Below, one piece after another: positions 33,652 through 45,615 of a DNA stretch of 64,000 nt. The DNA lies in NCBI GenBank assembly GCA_025201765.1, contig MU623453.1, forward strand, positions 59,054 through 123,053, read 5' to 3'. Position 1 is the stretch's first letter, and each line of letters opens with the position of its first letter. The notes under the pieces were generated by a model. It searched no databases and was not told the DNA's origin. It saw only the letters and a list, made by a program, of their open reading frames with translations. The stretch is from Daldinia sp. FL1419. Taxonomy: Eukaryota; Ascomycota; Sordariomycetes; Xylariales; Hypoxylaceae. The translations under genes and the position numbers were made by a program.

Positions 33652-35612
33652 ATGGACACTTCCTCAATATCGTCAATATCCGAACTGTCTGATCCGCCTT
33701 CTTCTAATCCGCCGTCTTCTCCTCTTTCCGTCCTATCTAGGTCGCCGACTATATCACCGCGTACTTCTATCTTATATGATCCTAGTCGCTTACCCTCTCC
33801 ACCTTCAACTATCAATTCCGGAAGCGCATCGCCAATGAAGCCCTCCGACCGAGTCTCCGTTGAGAATGAGATCCATGTGAACCCTGATGGCCCACCACCC
33901 GCAAAGCGACGCCGCGTGGAGCGCAAGCCACGCACTACCGAATATCTTGATTTGAAGGCAGCCTCTGAGCAGTGCGAAAAGGACGAGAAACTGCTGGAAC
34001 AGCTAACGAGCGCCTTGCGCAAAAAGAAGAAGATTGTGGTTATTGCCGGTGCCGGAATTTCGGTATCCGCCGGAAGTGCGTATTTTCTATACACATTGAA
34101 ATCCCGTTCTCGCTCAATTCCCTTGCTAATAGATTTATTTTTGTAGTTCCCGATTTCCGATCGTCGAAAGGACTATTCGCTACGTTGCCCAAGGAACATG
34201 GCCTCAAGGGATCTGGGAAACACCTATTTGACGCGTCTGTTTACAAGCACGACTCCACCACCTCGTCTTTCCACACGATGGTTCGGGATCTATCGCACCT
34301 TACGAAGAATGCGGAGCCTACCCCATTTCACCATTTAGTCGCGTCGCTCGCTAAAGAGGGTCGCCTACTACGTCTATATACGCAGAATGTCGACGGTCTC
34401 GATACGTCCATGCCACCTCTCGCTACTAATGTCCCGTTAAATACGAAGGGTCCATGGCCAAAGGCCATTCAACTCCATGGCGGCCTAGCTAAGATGGTGT
34501 GTTCCAAATGTAGCGAGATAAGCGATTTCGATGGTTCGCTTTTCGAGGGCCCAGAAGCGCCGTTGTGTAAAGGTTGCGAGGAGACGGACAATGTTCGTAC
34601 GTCTCACGCTGGAAAGCGTAGTCATGGGATTGGAAGGTTGCGCCCACGGATGGTCCTCTATAACGAATACAACCCGGATGAGGAATCTATTGCTAATGTT
34701 GTCCGAGCCGATATCCGAGCTCGACCTGACGCCGTCATCGTAGTCGGCACCAGTATGAAGATTCCCGGTGTGCGCAATATGGTCAAGGACATGTGCCGTG
34801 TGGCGCGAGAACGAAAGGATGGTGTCACTGCCTGGATCAATCTAGATCCTGAACCTACGGGTGCCGACTTGAAGAATTGCTGGGATTTGGTTGTGCAAGG
34901 CAAGTGTGACGACGTTGCATCCTTGGTCCACCTACCCCGTTACGACGAGAATATCGAAGATGCCGTGGTAATCGACGAGAAGAAGTTCAAGGATAACGTC
35001 CGCGGTGTCAAGCTTGAAGTAGAGATTAGGAAATCTACGCCTGAAGCCAGCGCGTCTGTTAATGGAGAGTCACGTGATTATTCACCTGTAGAGGTGAAGC
35101 CGCAGTCTATTGAGAATATTCAGGGCATGCCGACACCTTCTGCGAGTCCTAAGGTGCGAGCTGCTTTACCTGTGGCTAAACCGGCCCCGAAGCAAAGCAA
35201 GCTCGCATTCCCCGGCGCGAGTGCATCTACCACTGGCTCCATATCTAAGGATACCAAGAAGGCGACCCAGCGAAAACCTAGACAGACCAAGAAGGCGGAA
35301 CCGAAGCCTCCGAAGGCTACTATCAGCACTACGTTCAAGGCCACCAAGGCCTCTGCGTTGGTTTCTGTCAAGTTGCCTTCGAAGCGCAACTTCGAGCTCG
35401 ATTCTGAACCTACTTCCCTGTCCCCCCGATCCGTCATGCGCGATGAATTTTCGCTACGACCTCGCGGAAAGTCTACCGGACAGCCGGCCGAGTCCCAGAA
35501 GGCTATAGAGACAACTCCCAGTACTCCCCCGAAACAGCCCGTACGCAAACCATCTCCCGGAACGATCTCGCCTACGTCGAAACCTCGAGGTTTCGCTACA
35601 CTTATCGATTAA
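33652..35612 (+). CDS. Sirtuin, Hst3/Hst4-type NAD-dependent histone deacetylase
   Basis: Two exons (33652-34075, 34147-35612) give 1890 nt, 629 aa. Sirtuin signatures are complete once the 71-nt intron is removed: GAGISVSAGIPDFRSS (133-148, NAD binding), TQNVDGLD, catalytic His252 in QLHGGL, and zinc cysteines C260/C263 and C282/C285. A substrate and NAD loop (VVGTSMKIPGVRNMVKD) follows. The protein starts with ~110 Ser/Pro-rich residues including a basic cluster AKRRRVERKPR that looks like a nuclear localisation signal. It ends with ~220 Lys/Pro/Ser-rich disordered residues. GLFATLPKEHGLKGSGKHLFD and the GPWPKAIQLHG spacing match fungal Hst3/Hst4, which remove acetyl groups from H3K56 after replication. 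The match to this subclass is from memory of the family; the exact orthologue was not tested. Convergent with chd1. Confidence 0.9.
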
Positions 35613-37086
35613 TCGAGTTTCAAACACATTTCTAACCTATAGATTATTTATTCTTCTAATACCCACTTGTACATAATAATTCGTGTTATTGTCTGCTGAC
35701 AATTGCGGCTTCTCGAGGATGAGCCCTTACGGAATGCTCACAAAACAGGTGCATACGAACAATATCCGAGGGAGGGAAACACTTTCGTATGACCATTGCA
35801 TGAGGTTGGTGCGGATTTTGTTCATTGTATTTTCGCGTGGTGTGCCTGGGCGGTTTGTACGCGGGCAAGTGCAGTCCCGTTAGGTAGCAGGTACTCGAAA
35901 AGCGGTCAGTTAACGGTAACTGGTTCTATATAACCAGGTGAGCAGCAGGCATAGACAGGCGTTGAATAGATTTGGCCATTAGGTACCTATGTAATGGCAT
36001 GGTGCGGATAGCATAGTCTCGCCTTCTTCCGCTCCCCCTTGCCGCCTCCTCATTGCCAAGATATGAGAAAAGAGGCTTTTGTATGCGGTGAATAGTTGCG
36101 AGGCCTATCAAAAGACTACTAAATTAAAATATCATCGTTGTGATCTTTTACTATGCATGTGCCTCATGTGCTTATACTTGTAGAATGTGTGAGACAACTG
36201 ACTTGCATAACTAGGGGGGAAAATGAAGGGTGTTTGTACGCCACGTGGCGAGGCTACCATGCCACGTCTAGCTCCTTTTCCTGACCGTGATCATCCTTAC
36301 AGTGTGTACTTGAATACACACAGACTGCTAAGAGAGGAAGGTAACGGTCACGGGGAAAGGAGTAGGTAATGAAGCGGTAAGATACAAGTCACGTGTGAAA
36401 GAACAAAATCAGCAAGGTAGTATAGTAGAACATTGGTTCAAAAATTTCCATTGACACACCGCGAGACGCAATAGGCATAAAGCTAACTAGTAGTAGAAGT
36501 CGAAATCGACTAGGGGGGGAACCCCCCCATAGCCAGCCTCCTCGCATCGATCCTGGCAAATGAATCCTCCCGCAACGCCCCCTGCGATGTCATGCTAATA
36601 TGCATCAAGGCTTCTTTCTCATGTAAAGCCCATCCCCCTCCGTCCCCACTCCTCCATTGCTCCTATGTTCGTATCGTCGAGATAGCTCGTTGATTGTCAT
36701 TGTGTGAATTAGCTACCTAATATCATGGCAGCCTTGCGAGATAAAAATAATGCAGTGCGAAAGTCATGCTCAAACAGCGAATTTTATAGTGGCCCTTCTC
36801 GTTTCTTAGGTCCCCTCTAGAACGCTCCGACCACGGCCAAGATCGGAGGTCTATGAATATAGACAAGATGGAGTATGATTAACCGTATCGACCATAAAAC
36901 TCCCGATCTCCTGTAACGTCGATGGTTTTCTCGTGGGTATGATTCATTTAACTCCAGCCTCGCCTATCTAATATGTCGAACCGAAACGCCAAACAATGCA
37001 GAACAAAAAGTGAATGGCCAATCGGCTTGTGTGATATTACCGCACCTGATCGACTAAATCAGAGGCCATGCTTCACAATAGTATCT
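35613..37086. other. 1.5-kb convergent intergenic region sirtuin/chd1
   Basis: Unusually long for two converging genes. It holds an interrupted inverted repeat (36272-36362), a GCCACGTGGC palindrome (36240-36249) and a G7-AA-C7 palindrome (36513-36528). ORFs in it are short and unconvincing. A non-coding transcript or a remnant of a small inverted-repeat element is possible; neither is shown. Confidence 0.45.
36272..36362. repeat. Interrupted inverted repeat with nested hairpin
   Basis: Left arm CTCCTTTTCCTGACCGTGA (36272-36290) pairs with right arm TCACGGGGAAAGGAG (36348-36362), allowing one 3-nt and one 1-nt gap. Inside, TGTGTA-CTTGAA-TACACA (36303-36320) forms a second, perfect small hairpin, and the flanking CAG/CTG extend it. 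It might be a structured RNA, a terminator-like fold or a tiny transposon relic. Confidence 0.5.
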
Positions 37087-40000
37087 CTAGCTAGCTACCT
37101 TGGACGGTTCGCCACGAGAACCCCCATTAGCGATGGCTGTGCCAGAAGTCTTTGATTTCTGGGCATCGCCGTTCTTTTCCGCCTCCTTGAGTTGCTGGTA
37201 TAACGCCGCTAACCGGGGTCCAGTCATCCCGCCAGATCCAGATCTATCCTTCTCTTTATCTGGCTTGCCGGACGATTGTTTCTCAGAGGCCGGTATTCTC
37301 TTCGAAATAAATCGCCTGGGGAAAGGTTAGCTTTTCGTTGGAATTTGTGATCGGGATTACGTACCATAGCTTTGGCTTCAGCTCCTCTAGTTGGTCTAAA
37401 GATAAACCCGAAGTCTTGTGAAGCCCTTCAATAAAATTACCAATGGCGGTGATCTCGGATTTCAGGACCTTAGCCCTTGCCTTTGCCACCGGAATATTAG
37501 CTTTGGTACAAGATTCAACTTTTACAACATGAGTCCATATTGGTTGCATTAATGCTTCGATGACGGGCGCATTTCTCTCATCATCTTCATCCTCGGCCTG
37601 CTGTTGGTTAATATCCGATCTTCGAAGCTCTTCCACTCGTCGGTGTTTATGCCGGCGGTCGTCTGCTTCGCCACTATGTTTCCGTTTGGTATCCGGTCTT
37701 GGTGTACCACCGTCTCCAATGCTGCTACGGGAACGGTGATGGTCTCCTCGAGAGTGAGAACGATCGTGGTCCCTGTCCCGGTGCGAAGACTTCTTGGAAC
37801 CCTGAGGAGCAGGTGATGCGGAGACAGAGCCACCCTTCTCTGGACGACGGTGTCCGTTGGGTATAGCATGGCCGGATTTCTTATTATTACGATGGTGATT
37901 CTCAACAATCTTCTGAGCATTTACATCGTCTGAATGAATAGAGGTAAGAACAGACAATAGGTACTCTGCACGACGAACCAAGTGCACAGCTCCAGGAGCT
38001 TTAGCACCCTTGGTGTCAGCATTCTCCCGCTCCTGCTTCTTTTCGATTCGGTGTTCTTCCAGGAAGAACTTGTCTTGCATGCCGAGCTCTTTATCGTCCC
38101 GAATTTGAGTCCATGCACCAAAGCCGTACCGGTCAATACCGACAAGAAGCATACCATCCTCCCTAGGACCCCATTCACAGCTATAATGTGCTGCTTTGGT
38201 AGCATCTGGGAGTCGGAACTGTCGGAAGTCGGAAAGTTCATTGAGGACGCGTCGCAGGAGTCTTAGCTGTGGTGGGCGGTCAAGTATAGTTTCGGCGTTA
38301 ATCTTTTTAACTTCACCAAAATCAAACATGACTGCTTTAATGTCCTTCTTAGTTAGCTTTTTCTTTGTCTGCTGCTCTTGAGCTCGTATTTCCTCGTTAT
38401 TTTTATCCACAGCGTCACGAGACATATCAACAAGCTCCCGTAACAGTCCTCCTATGAAGTCACGGTCTCGATCACTCAAGCGAGCGTCGCGCAATAACTC
38501 GTCTGGACGGTCTTCAATGTAGCCATACCGCATGAATGCACGGATGAGATTACGCGTCTCTTTCTCGTTAAGCGGGCGTCGAGGATCAGAGAGCATAGCT
38601 CGCTGCTCCTCTAAGCGTTCTTGCTTCAGCTGCTCTCGTTCCCGCTTTTTCGCAATTCTTTCGGCTCTTTCAGAGTCGCCGTTAGGCCTCGAACTTTTAA
38701 GTGCAGCACGTCGCGGAGCACTGGCCTCAAGTTCCTTGGCCAGGTATTCTTCATCCTTCTTCTTCTCCTCTTCGGCCTTAATTGCAGCCAGTTGTTCCGC
38801 CGGGATGATTTGATCCCAGTCCAAAGCAAGGTCGTCAACTTTGACATCGGTGTATTGCATGAAATTATCCCAATCAATACCGCCAGTACTGAGATTCATC
38901 TTGTCGTCCACCTTGGTTTTGGTGACTTCAGCATTCTCGAGTATGGAATCGATATCAAGCTGTTCTAGCCTTTCTTGATTGCCTGATTGTTCAAACATTT
39001 TCTGAGAACGCATCTTCAATACCCATTGAATATCGTCCGCCGATTTGGCTTCGTCGATCCTGAGGCCCTTTTGCTTGAATTCTTCTCTAAACGCTTTGCC
39101 GTCATCGGTTACACCAGCCTGAATCGCAAGGTATTCAAGCAACAGTTTGTTCCGAGCACGCTCAAGGACTTCCTCTTCAATAGTCTCCTTGGAAACAAGG
39201 CGATAAACGGTAACAGGCTTCTTTTGGCCAATACGATGGGCCCTCGCCATAGCTTGAAGGTCAGCCTGAGGATTCCAGTCCGAATCGAAGATGATAACAG
39301 TATCGGCGGTCATAAGGTTAATACCCAGACCGCCGGCACGTGTTGAAAGTAAAAAGCAAAAATCAGCACTGTCCTCTGCATTGAAGTGATTGATTGCCAA
39401 GCGTCTTGGACCAGCACCAATAGTACCGTCTAATCGTTGGAACTGATACCCACGTAGTCGAAGATAGTCTCCAAGGATATCAAGTACTTTCACCATCTGG
39501 CTAAAGATTAGGACACGGTGATTATCCTTCTTTAGTTTGTTGAGAAGCTGATCCAGTAGCATCATCTTACCACTACTGGCAATCAGACCCTTGATCTGAT
39601 CCTCACGACGCTCACTGCCGTTGAGAACTTTTTCTTCAGCTCCGGGAAACATATATGGATGGTTGCTGACCTTCTTCAGCTCCATAACAATGTTCAGCAA
39701 AGACGACTTTTGGCCATTATTTCCTTCATTGAGAGCCGCGTAATTCCTCGTCAGGATGTTTTTGTAGTACTCGAGTTGGACATCTGAAAGCTCTACCCGG
39801 ATGATTTTCTCAGTCTTCGGCGGCAGGTCTGACTCCACCGTCTCTTTAGTCCTTCGTAAGATAAAGGGTGCAATAGCAGCGTGCAGATCCCGAAGCTTCG
39901 CTTGGGCATCTGAAGCAGCAAGTGTATCTAGGTCCTCATCTATCTGGACTTTGCCAGGATTTAAAAAGTCGAGGAGCGACGACAGCTCAGCTAAGTTGTT

Positions 40001-42052
40001 CTGGATAGGCGTACCAGTGATCAGAACCTTGGCAGGAGCACCAAAACTCATAAGTTCCGAATACAGCTTAGACTCCTTATTCTTTAGACGGTGAGCCTCG
40101 TCTACTGCCAGAGCTTGCCACTTTATACTTCTCAAGAAATCGGCATCCATTAATATGTATTCGTAAGAAGTAACCAGGACATTAAATTTATGCTTCTTCG
40201 GGTTTCCGTTAAACATGAGCTCATGTTCTCGTATAGTAGTCCGGGCATCTGAATTGCCTAGGTAAACAACATAATTAAGATCTGGGGACCATAGGTTGAA
40301 GGTATCGCACCAAGCGGGTATCACACTTAGAGGTGCAACAACAAGAAAGGGACCTTCCTGCTTGCGCTCATTTCGGAGCCAACTTAGAAATGAGACGGTT
40401 TGGACAGTCTTGCCAAGACCCATTTCATCAGCAAGAATAACATTGTTCGCACGGCACCAATTGAGACACAGGAAGTTCAGACCCGTAAGCTGAAAGCCTC
40501 TCAATTCGCCACCTTGTATATAGCTTGGTTGTTTTTCGAGTTTCAAAAATTTGGTTCGCGTGGAAGGATTCGACTCTATTCGATCAGACGTCCAAGATCG
40601 TGATTGTCGGTCGAGAAATTGGTCAATCTTGTCCTGGGCTAATTCGGCGATTGTCGATGCTTGCTCCCATGTGCAATGCTCATATGTGAGGCCCTTCCAT
40701 TTGACGAAGTATTCCCGTCCTTCGTCACCACTTCGCTGAGTAACGACACGTTCTACCTTGGTATAGTCTTCTAGGGCATCCTGTTCACGCTCTTTATCGA
40801 GCATATACTGCTCTCGAGTCTCCGGCGGAAGGTCTTCGCCGGCAAACTTGAGCTCTAGCTCGTACTCGATGGTCCTCCTGTAATAATTTTCCAGCTTTCG
40901 GAAGCCACGGTACCCGCGGAGAGTCTCTAAGGTATCCCACGTGTTGTGAAGGTATGATTTACCCTGCCACTTAATATTGTATTCGAAATCATCCCTGGTC
41001 GCGTCTGGTGTTAATTCACCGCCATCCGTCATGCGATGGCCAACAACCTTCTCAATGTACATGGTATCTTCGGCGAGTTCCTCACCAGCCCAATAGTTAG
41101 GCGTCAGTTCAGATTCGTCCTCGTCGTCGATATCACTTTCATGGTACGTCTGGACTTGCTGGACAGCTCTTCTGTTGGACCATCGCTTCTCAGCATATAA
41201 TAAGGACTGCGGTTGAGCCTGTTGGCGACGAGCTTTTTTCATGAATGTTCGAGCACGAGCTCCACCATAAGTATCAGAGTCAGAATCATCAGCAGGTGTT
41301 TGTCTCGCAGGTGTACCCCTTTTCGAAGCTATGTGCAATTACTTGTCAGCTTATGAAGATTACTATTTGCCTAACCGAAAAAAAAAAAACTCACATTGTC
41401 GCGAGACCTGCTCAACACGGAGCTTTTTCGTTCGACGATTCGTAGGAACAACATCGGAGTCAGACTCGTCCTCTTCATCAGATTCAACCTGTGAATATCG
41501 GTATCAGAATTATATCCGGCGTCAACACGTTCCAATGATAATTACGTGACTTACGATCTTGGGCTGTTTCGTAGGGCGAGACTAATAAAGATGGATCAGC
41601 ACGGGTCTACAATACTAATTGAATCCACATACACTTCGTCTTAGACCATATAGCTCTGGGTTCTCCCGTATATACTCATCCTCATTAGCTCCAGCTTTTC
41701 GTTTCGGAGCACGACGAGAGCTATTAGAAGCTGATGTTTCATCGTGAGGAGCATCGCTTTGAGAAGGAGCAGGACTATCCTCCATGTCAAAGTCGGCATC
41801 ATCTGAGGCATTATTATCTTCGTCATTATCAGTAGATTCGACACCGCCTTGGGATTCCAGATCTTGTTCGGCTTCTTGGGGTGATTGATCATTGGGAGAG
41901 GACGAAGGGGATGATTCTCGGAGGGCAGTATTATCGTTCACATCTGACAAGTCGCTCTCGCTAATACGATCATCTAGGATGATTCTTGAATTCCCTTCCG
42001 TCTGTGGCGACGAGTGGCCGTTAACGGGACTGGGCTCTGGTGAGCTCGACAT
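37087..42052 (-). CDS. chd1: Chromatin remodeller Chd1 (chromodomain-helicase-DNA-binding protein)
   Basis: Five exons (42052-41633, 41581-41555, 41488-41395, 41328-37365, 37315-37087) join to 4734 nt, 1577 aa. Chd1 slides and spaces nucleosomes over transcribed genes. Domains in order: an acidic, Ser-rich N-terminus (1-140); two chromodomains (about 269-332 and 371-420, with YNIKWQGKSYLHNTW and YFVKWKGLTYEHCTW); the Snf2 ATPase (DEMGLGKT, Lys487; DEAH 590-593; HRIGQ in the C-lobe); a SANT/SLIDE-like DNA-binding region; a Lys/Arg/His-rich linker; and the C-terminal CHCT-like helical domain ending LKPKLW, then RFISKRIPASEK. Exon 2 is a 27-nt micro-exon (SRPTKQPKI). The last intron (37364-37316, 49 nt, donor GTACGT) must be removed: read through, the frame stops at 37283 and loses 76 residues. 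The start is the ATG before SSSPEPSP. Confidence 0.94.
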
Positions 42053-44589
42053 ATTGGAATCGAACACGCCTGTCTGCTACGTGACAGCAAGGTTAGCATG
42101 TGTTTACGGTGAAAACGCTACATATATAGGGTTGACGGATAGCGCTGAGATCAGCGATCATGATAACGAAGCAAATAGCTATTAAACATGGGAAATGGGC
42201 CTGACAATGGATCTGGCGCATATCAAGTGATGCTTCGATGAAGACAAGGCTGATAAGTGATGGAAAAGGAATTGCGGTCTACCGGTGTTGGCATGACGTG
42301 TGAGAAAGCCCCAACGCGTCAAGTAACCCGAGAACGACGAATTCCATTCAAACATTAGCGTCTGAGAAGCTCAGATACAAGTAAAGGAAGGATAGTAAGG
42401 TCGCGTGGACATGTCTTCGAGATGGATTCGATGTCAAGCACGCGGCAGAGTAACAAGCTCCAGCCTTGTCCTGCAACAGTACAAGCAGCGGGGTATAATT
42501 AAAATACTTACGAATCATCAACTTGAGTATCCCAGACAGGAAAAGAAGTTAGATGAAATGGGTCTATGAGGTTGATGATGTACGGGCGCGGCCCCGTATG
42601 GTGCGTGTTGTGGGCAATAGTGATGAGAAACTGGCGGAAAATCGACCTGGAAGAATTGGTGGTCGGGGAACATTGAAAGTGGACGGGGACAGACGGTGGG
42701 AGGTACCTACCTTGCCAGCTTTTTGAGGGCGCTAGTAGAAGAATAGACTAGTGTGCACAGCCACGAGCCACTGTGACTGTGCTCCAAAAAGCTAAATGCG
42801 AGCTAAAAAATGACTGAAAAATGATACGACGCACTGGCCTTACGTGTTGTAAGTAAGTTACTGACTAGATTAAGGTTGGTTTTTTTTTTTTTCTTTTTTT
42901 TTTTCATTCATTGTCTCCCACCTGGGCAAGCAGCCGGCCTTAGCAACACCTACCGTTAGGTACTGATTATAGCCCTTCCACCAACAACTTAGGTACCTAG
43001 GTACCTAGCTAAGACCGTGCCGATACATGTAGGTAGTTAGGTCCATATTGGCAATCAGGTACGATATTGTAGTGACATTCGCCGTGCTTATTTAGGTGCT
43101 AAAAATTATCTACATGTCGTCACTAACGGTTAGGTCGTTGGTAGAGAACAATTTAATTACATCCCAAGTACGATTGCTTGTCATAACACTGTAAACTTGT
43201 TACGTATCCTATCTGCATTGATAATTTCCGAAAGCATGCCAAGTTCCAAACAGGCTAAGAAAATAACATACACCACCTGACACATCGAGGTCTGTATAAT
43301 GCAGACAAACACGTACTGTGTTGTTTATCACGTGGGGTACTTATACTTGAAGAATATCCAAGTATGATCCCCCTCCAACTTGGATTTGATATTAATATTG
43401 GGGGGTACCTATAGAATAACAGATTATTAAGGTTATTCTTCTCGATTCCGCAAATTATATAGATAGTGTTTACCTAGGTAGATAATATGATAAATAATGG
43501 CTAATAAATATGTCCAAAATGGAAGCTTCTTTAAAATTGAGGTTAGTTGATTGAATAGAATAAAAGTTGATTTTAATTGGCCGATAAGAAAATTCATTAG
43601 TCAGCTCCCCATAGCAAACTTCCTTTTGTCACGGCTTAACCACTGATATACTCCGAACATAGGTAACTAACTAACCTACCTAGGTTACATGTAAAGTCTA
43701 ATCCCTGGTTGATATTTAAGTAGGTAACTGTAATATGCAAAATTTGAGATGCACTAACCTAGGTACCCAACCCGCCTAGGTACCTAACCTAGGTGATTTA
43801 CCCAAGATACAGGGTCTAGGCTACCTAGGTACCTAGGTACATACAATAGAATATAATCCTCGCCTTTAAATCAAGACAACTCAAATCTGATATGACGAAA
43901 CGTTCATATAGTTACCAAATACAGATTTTAGGTTTCACCTATCAATTCGAAACTACCGGATGCCAGTTAAGTGACTATAGCTAATATCTTTCTAATAGGC
44001 ATATAATAAAACTAAAGCTCAGCATCCCTGAAGAATAATATCGATATAGTAAGAATACGATTTAAAACCAAGGTAAAGTGATGAATCCATGATAGAAGGA
44101 AGCAGGTAATGATCTGGGGATTGTCAGTTACCTATTGCTAGATACATGACCATGGAGTAATATCCCAAAATTCCAGAGTGAGAAGATCAACTTTAATGTG
44201 ATCTTGAAGATAATCTCTAGTATACGCACCGAGTGCTCATTTGTAGCTTCGCTTGCAATAATTCGGACAATGCCGCTAAAGACGCTCGAGAACTCACAGT
44301 ATCAAGGACTAGGACGCCAAACTAGACAGCAGACCAAAACGAAAAGCGAAAAGTGAAACTTGGACGCGATCAGACTGTTTGTGTCAAATTATCTGGGTAC
44401 CTACCTTAGGCAGCAACCTACTTTCACTGATCTAGTTCAAAGGCATCAAGATAAGAGTAGAGAAATTTTCTTAGTTAACCGTAAAATAGCCTCGCGCATG
44501 ATTTCAGCGTCGACCTCGGGAGAAAAAGCTACCGGTATAGCCACAGGCACGTCCTTAAACTAATGTTCTGTCATCGCCACATCGGTAAG
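42053..44589. other. chd1 upstream region and gene-poor border
   Basis: This holds the chd1 promoter and leader (to about 42900, ending in a T-rich tract 42880-42904) and then 1.7 kb without genes. AT content rises towards the right. Two dense clusters of CCTAGG/GGTACC palindromes lie at 42990-43011 and 43756-43845. The plus-strand ORF 44360-44563 shows no family signature. Confidence 0.5.
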
Positions 44590-45615
44590 TCTATCCTATC
44601 GAGTGCTGAGGCAGCCTTCTTTTCTGCCAGTAGAGAACTAGCAAGACGGAGGCACATGCTCCAATCAGCACGCTGTGGCTAGTTACATTGAAGCCACGGG
44701 CGCTTAGTTCGCGAATGGCGGCTGGTTTCAAACCGGTGAGGAGATGCGACTCTTCCCGGTTGCTGGCCGCTTCACTGACCAATGTGTCACGAGGCGGACC
44801 AAGAAGCAAGGAAACAACTTCGTTGTTCCGCGAGGAACCTATCTACAACTATGGCTAAAGGCAGCTACATATAGAACAAGTTCTTTGTTCTATATGTAGC
44901 ACAGGCTAGAGCCCTGACACAATGCTAGGTCAATCGCCTAGAGGAACTCCTCGTTGCGCGGCTGGATCCCCTTTCGGAGCGAAAGGCCTTCTATCTCGGG
45001 ATTCTCGTGCGGATACCCTACTCCGATGATCATATCCAAGTATATCAATACGTCAATATAGCCGCTCGACCCGCATCGGCGGGCGAGTGCGTCGAGGATG
45101 CCGTTTGCGGAGCAATAATTTCTCTCAGTTATTGTGTCTACGGTTCTTGAGATCGGTGATGTGTGCAAGAAGTCAGGCTCTCTCTGGAAGTCCTTCTCGA
45201 GGTGCACTTACCACGCGTTATGTATGTTTCAAATTCTTTGCCTTTTAGGACCGTTGCTCGTATGTTGGGCTTCATTTGGGATAGTCCTGAATATGACCTC
45301 ATGAAGACTGGTGGCCGCCTGGATGACACCACCGATGCGCCTCCCGGTGGTCATGCAGGCTGAAACCCCAACAGCCACGTCGTCAGCCTTGGAAATATCG
45401 CCACGAACTATTCCGATGGCGGCCTCAGTCTCTTCCAACTGTGACACAAGCTGTTTTGTATTAGGCCTATCAACTTAGGGACACCCGTAAGAGACGAAAT
45501 GATGGCCTGCGAGCGAGCGGTAGTGTAGATCGCAGCGTCTCCTCTATTGGCTAGGATAATAGTAGGAATATTCCCCTTGGAACACAGGTAGGTATACTTG
45601 TTCATTAATGGCATA
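44590..45615 (-). pseudogene. Relic of a highly reducing polyketide synthase (KR domain and following linker)
   Basis: Minus-strand fragments in changing frames keep the order of the ketoreductase domain of fungal reducing PKSs. They are ILANRGDAAIYTTARSQAII (about 45480-45570); GIVRGDISKADDV with RRIGGVIQAATSLHEVIF (45280-45420); HTSPISRTVDTITERNYCSA, LDALARR, and GVGYPHENPEIEGLSLRKGI (44945-45170); and SHLLTGLKPAAIRELSARGF (44680-44760), which follows KR in intact enzymes. The KR Tyr and Asn (NYCSAN) can still be seen. Everything upstream (KS, AT, DH, MT, ER) is missing at the AT-block boundary, and no ACP is seen. The genome retains just the broken tail, so no polyketide can be inferred. 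Confidence 0.75.
44864..44900. repeat. Perfect 16-bp hairpin inside the PKS relic
   Basis: GCTACATATAGAACAA (44864-44879), a 5-nt spacer, and its exact reverse complement TTGTTCTATATGTAGC (44885-44900). It sits between two PKS fragments and has no counterpart in the protein, so it is probably a later insertion or footprint. Confidence 0.8.
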
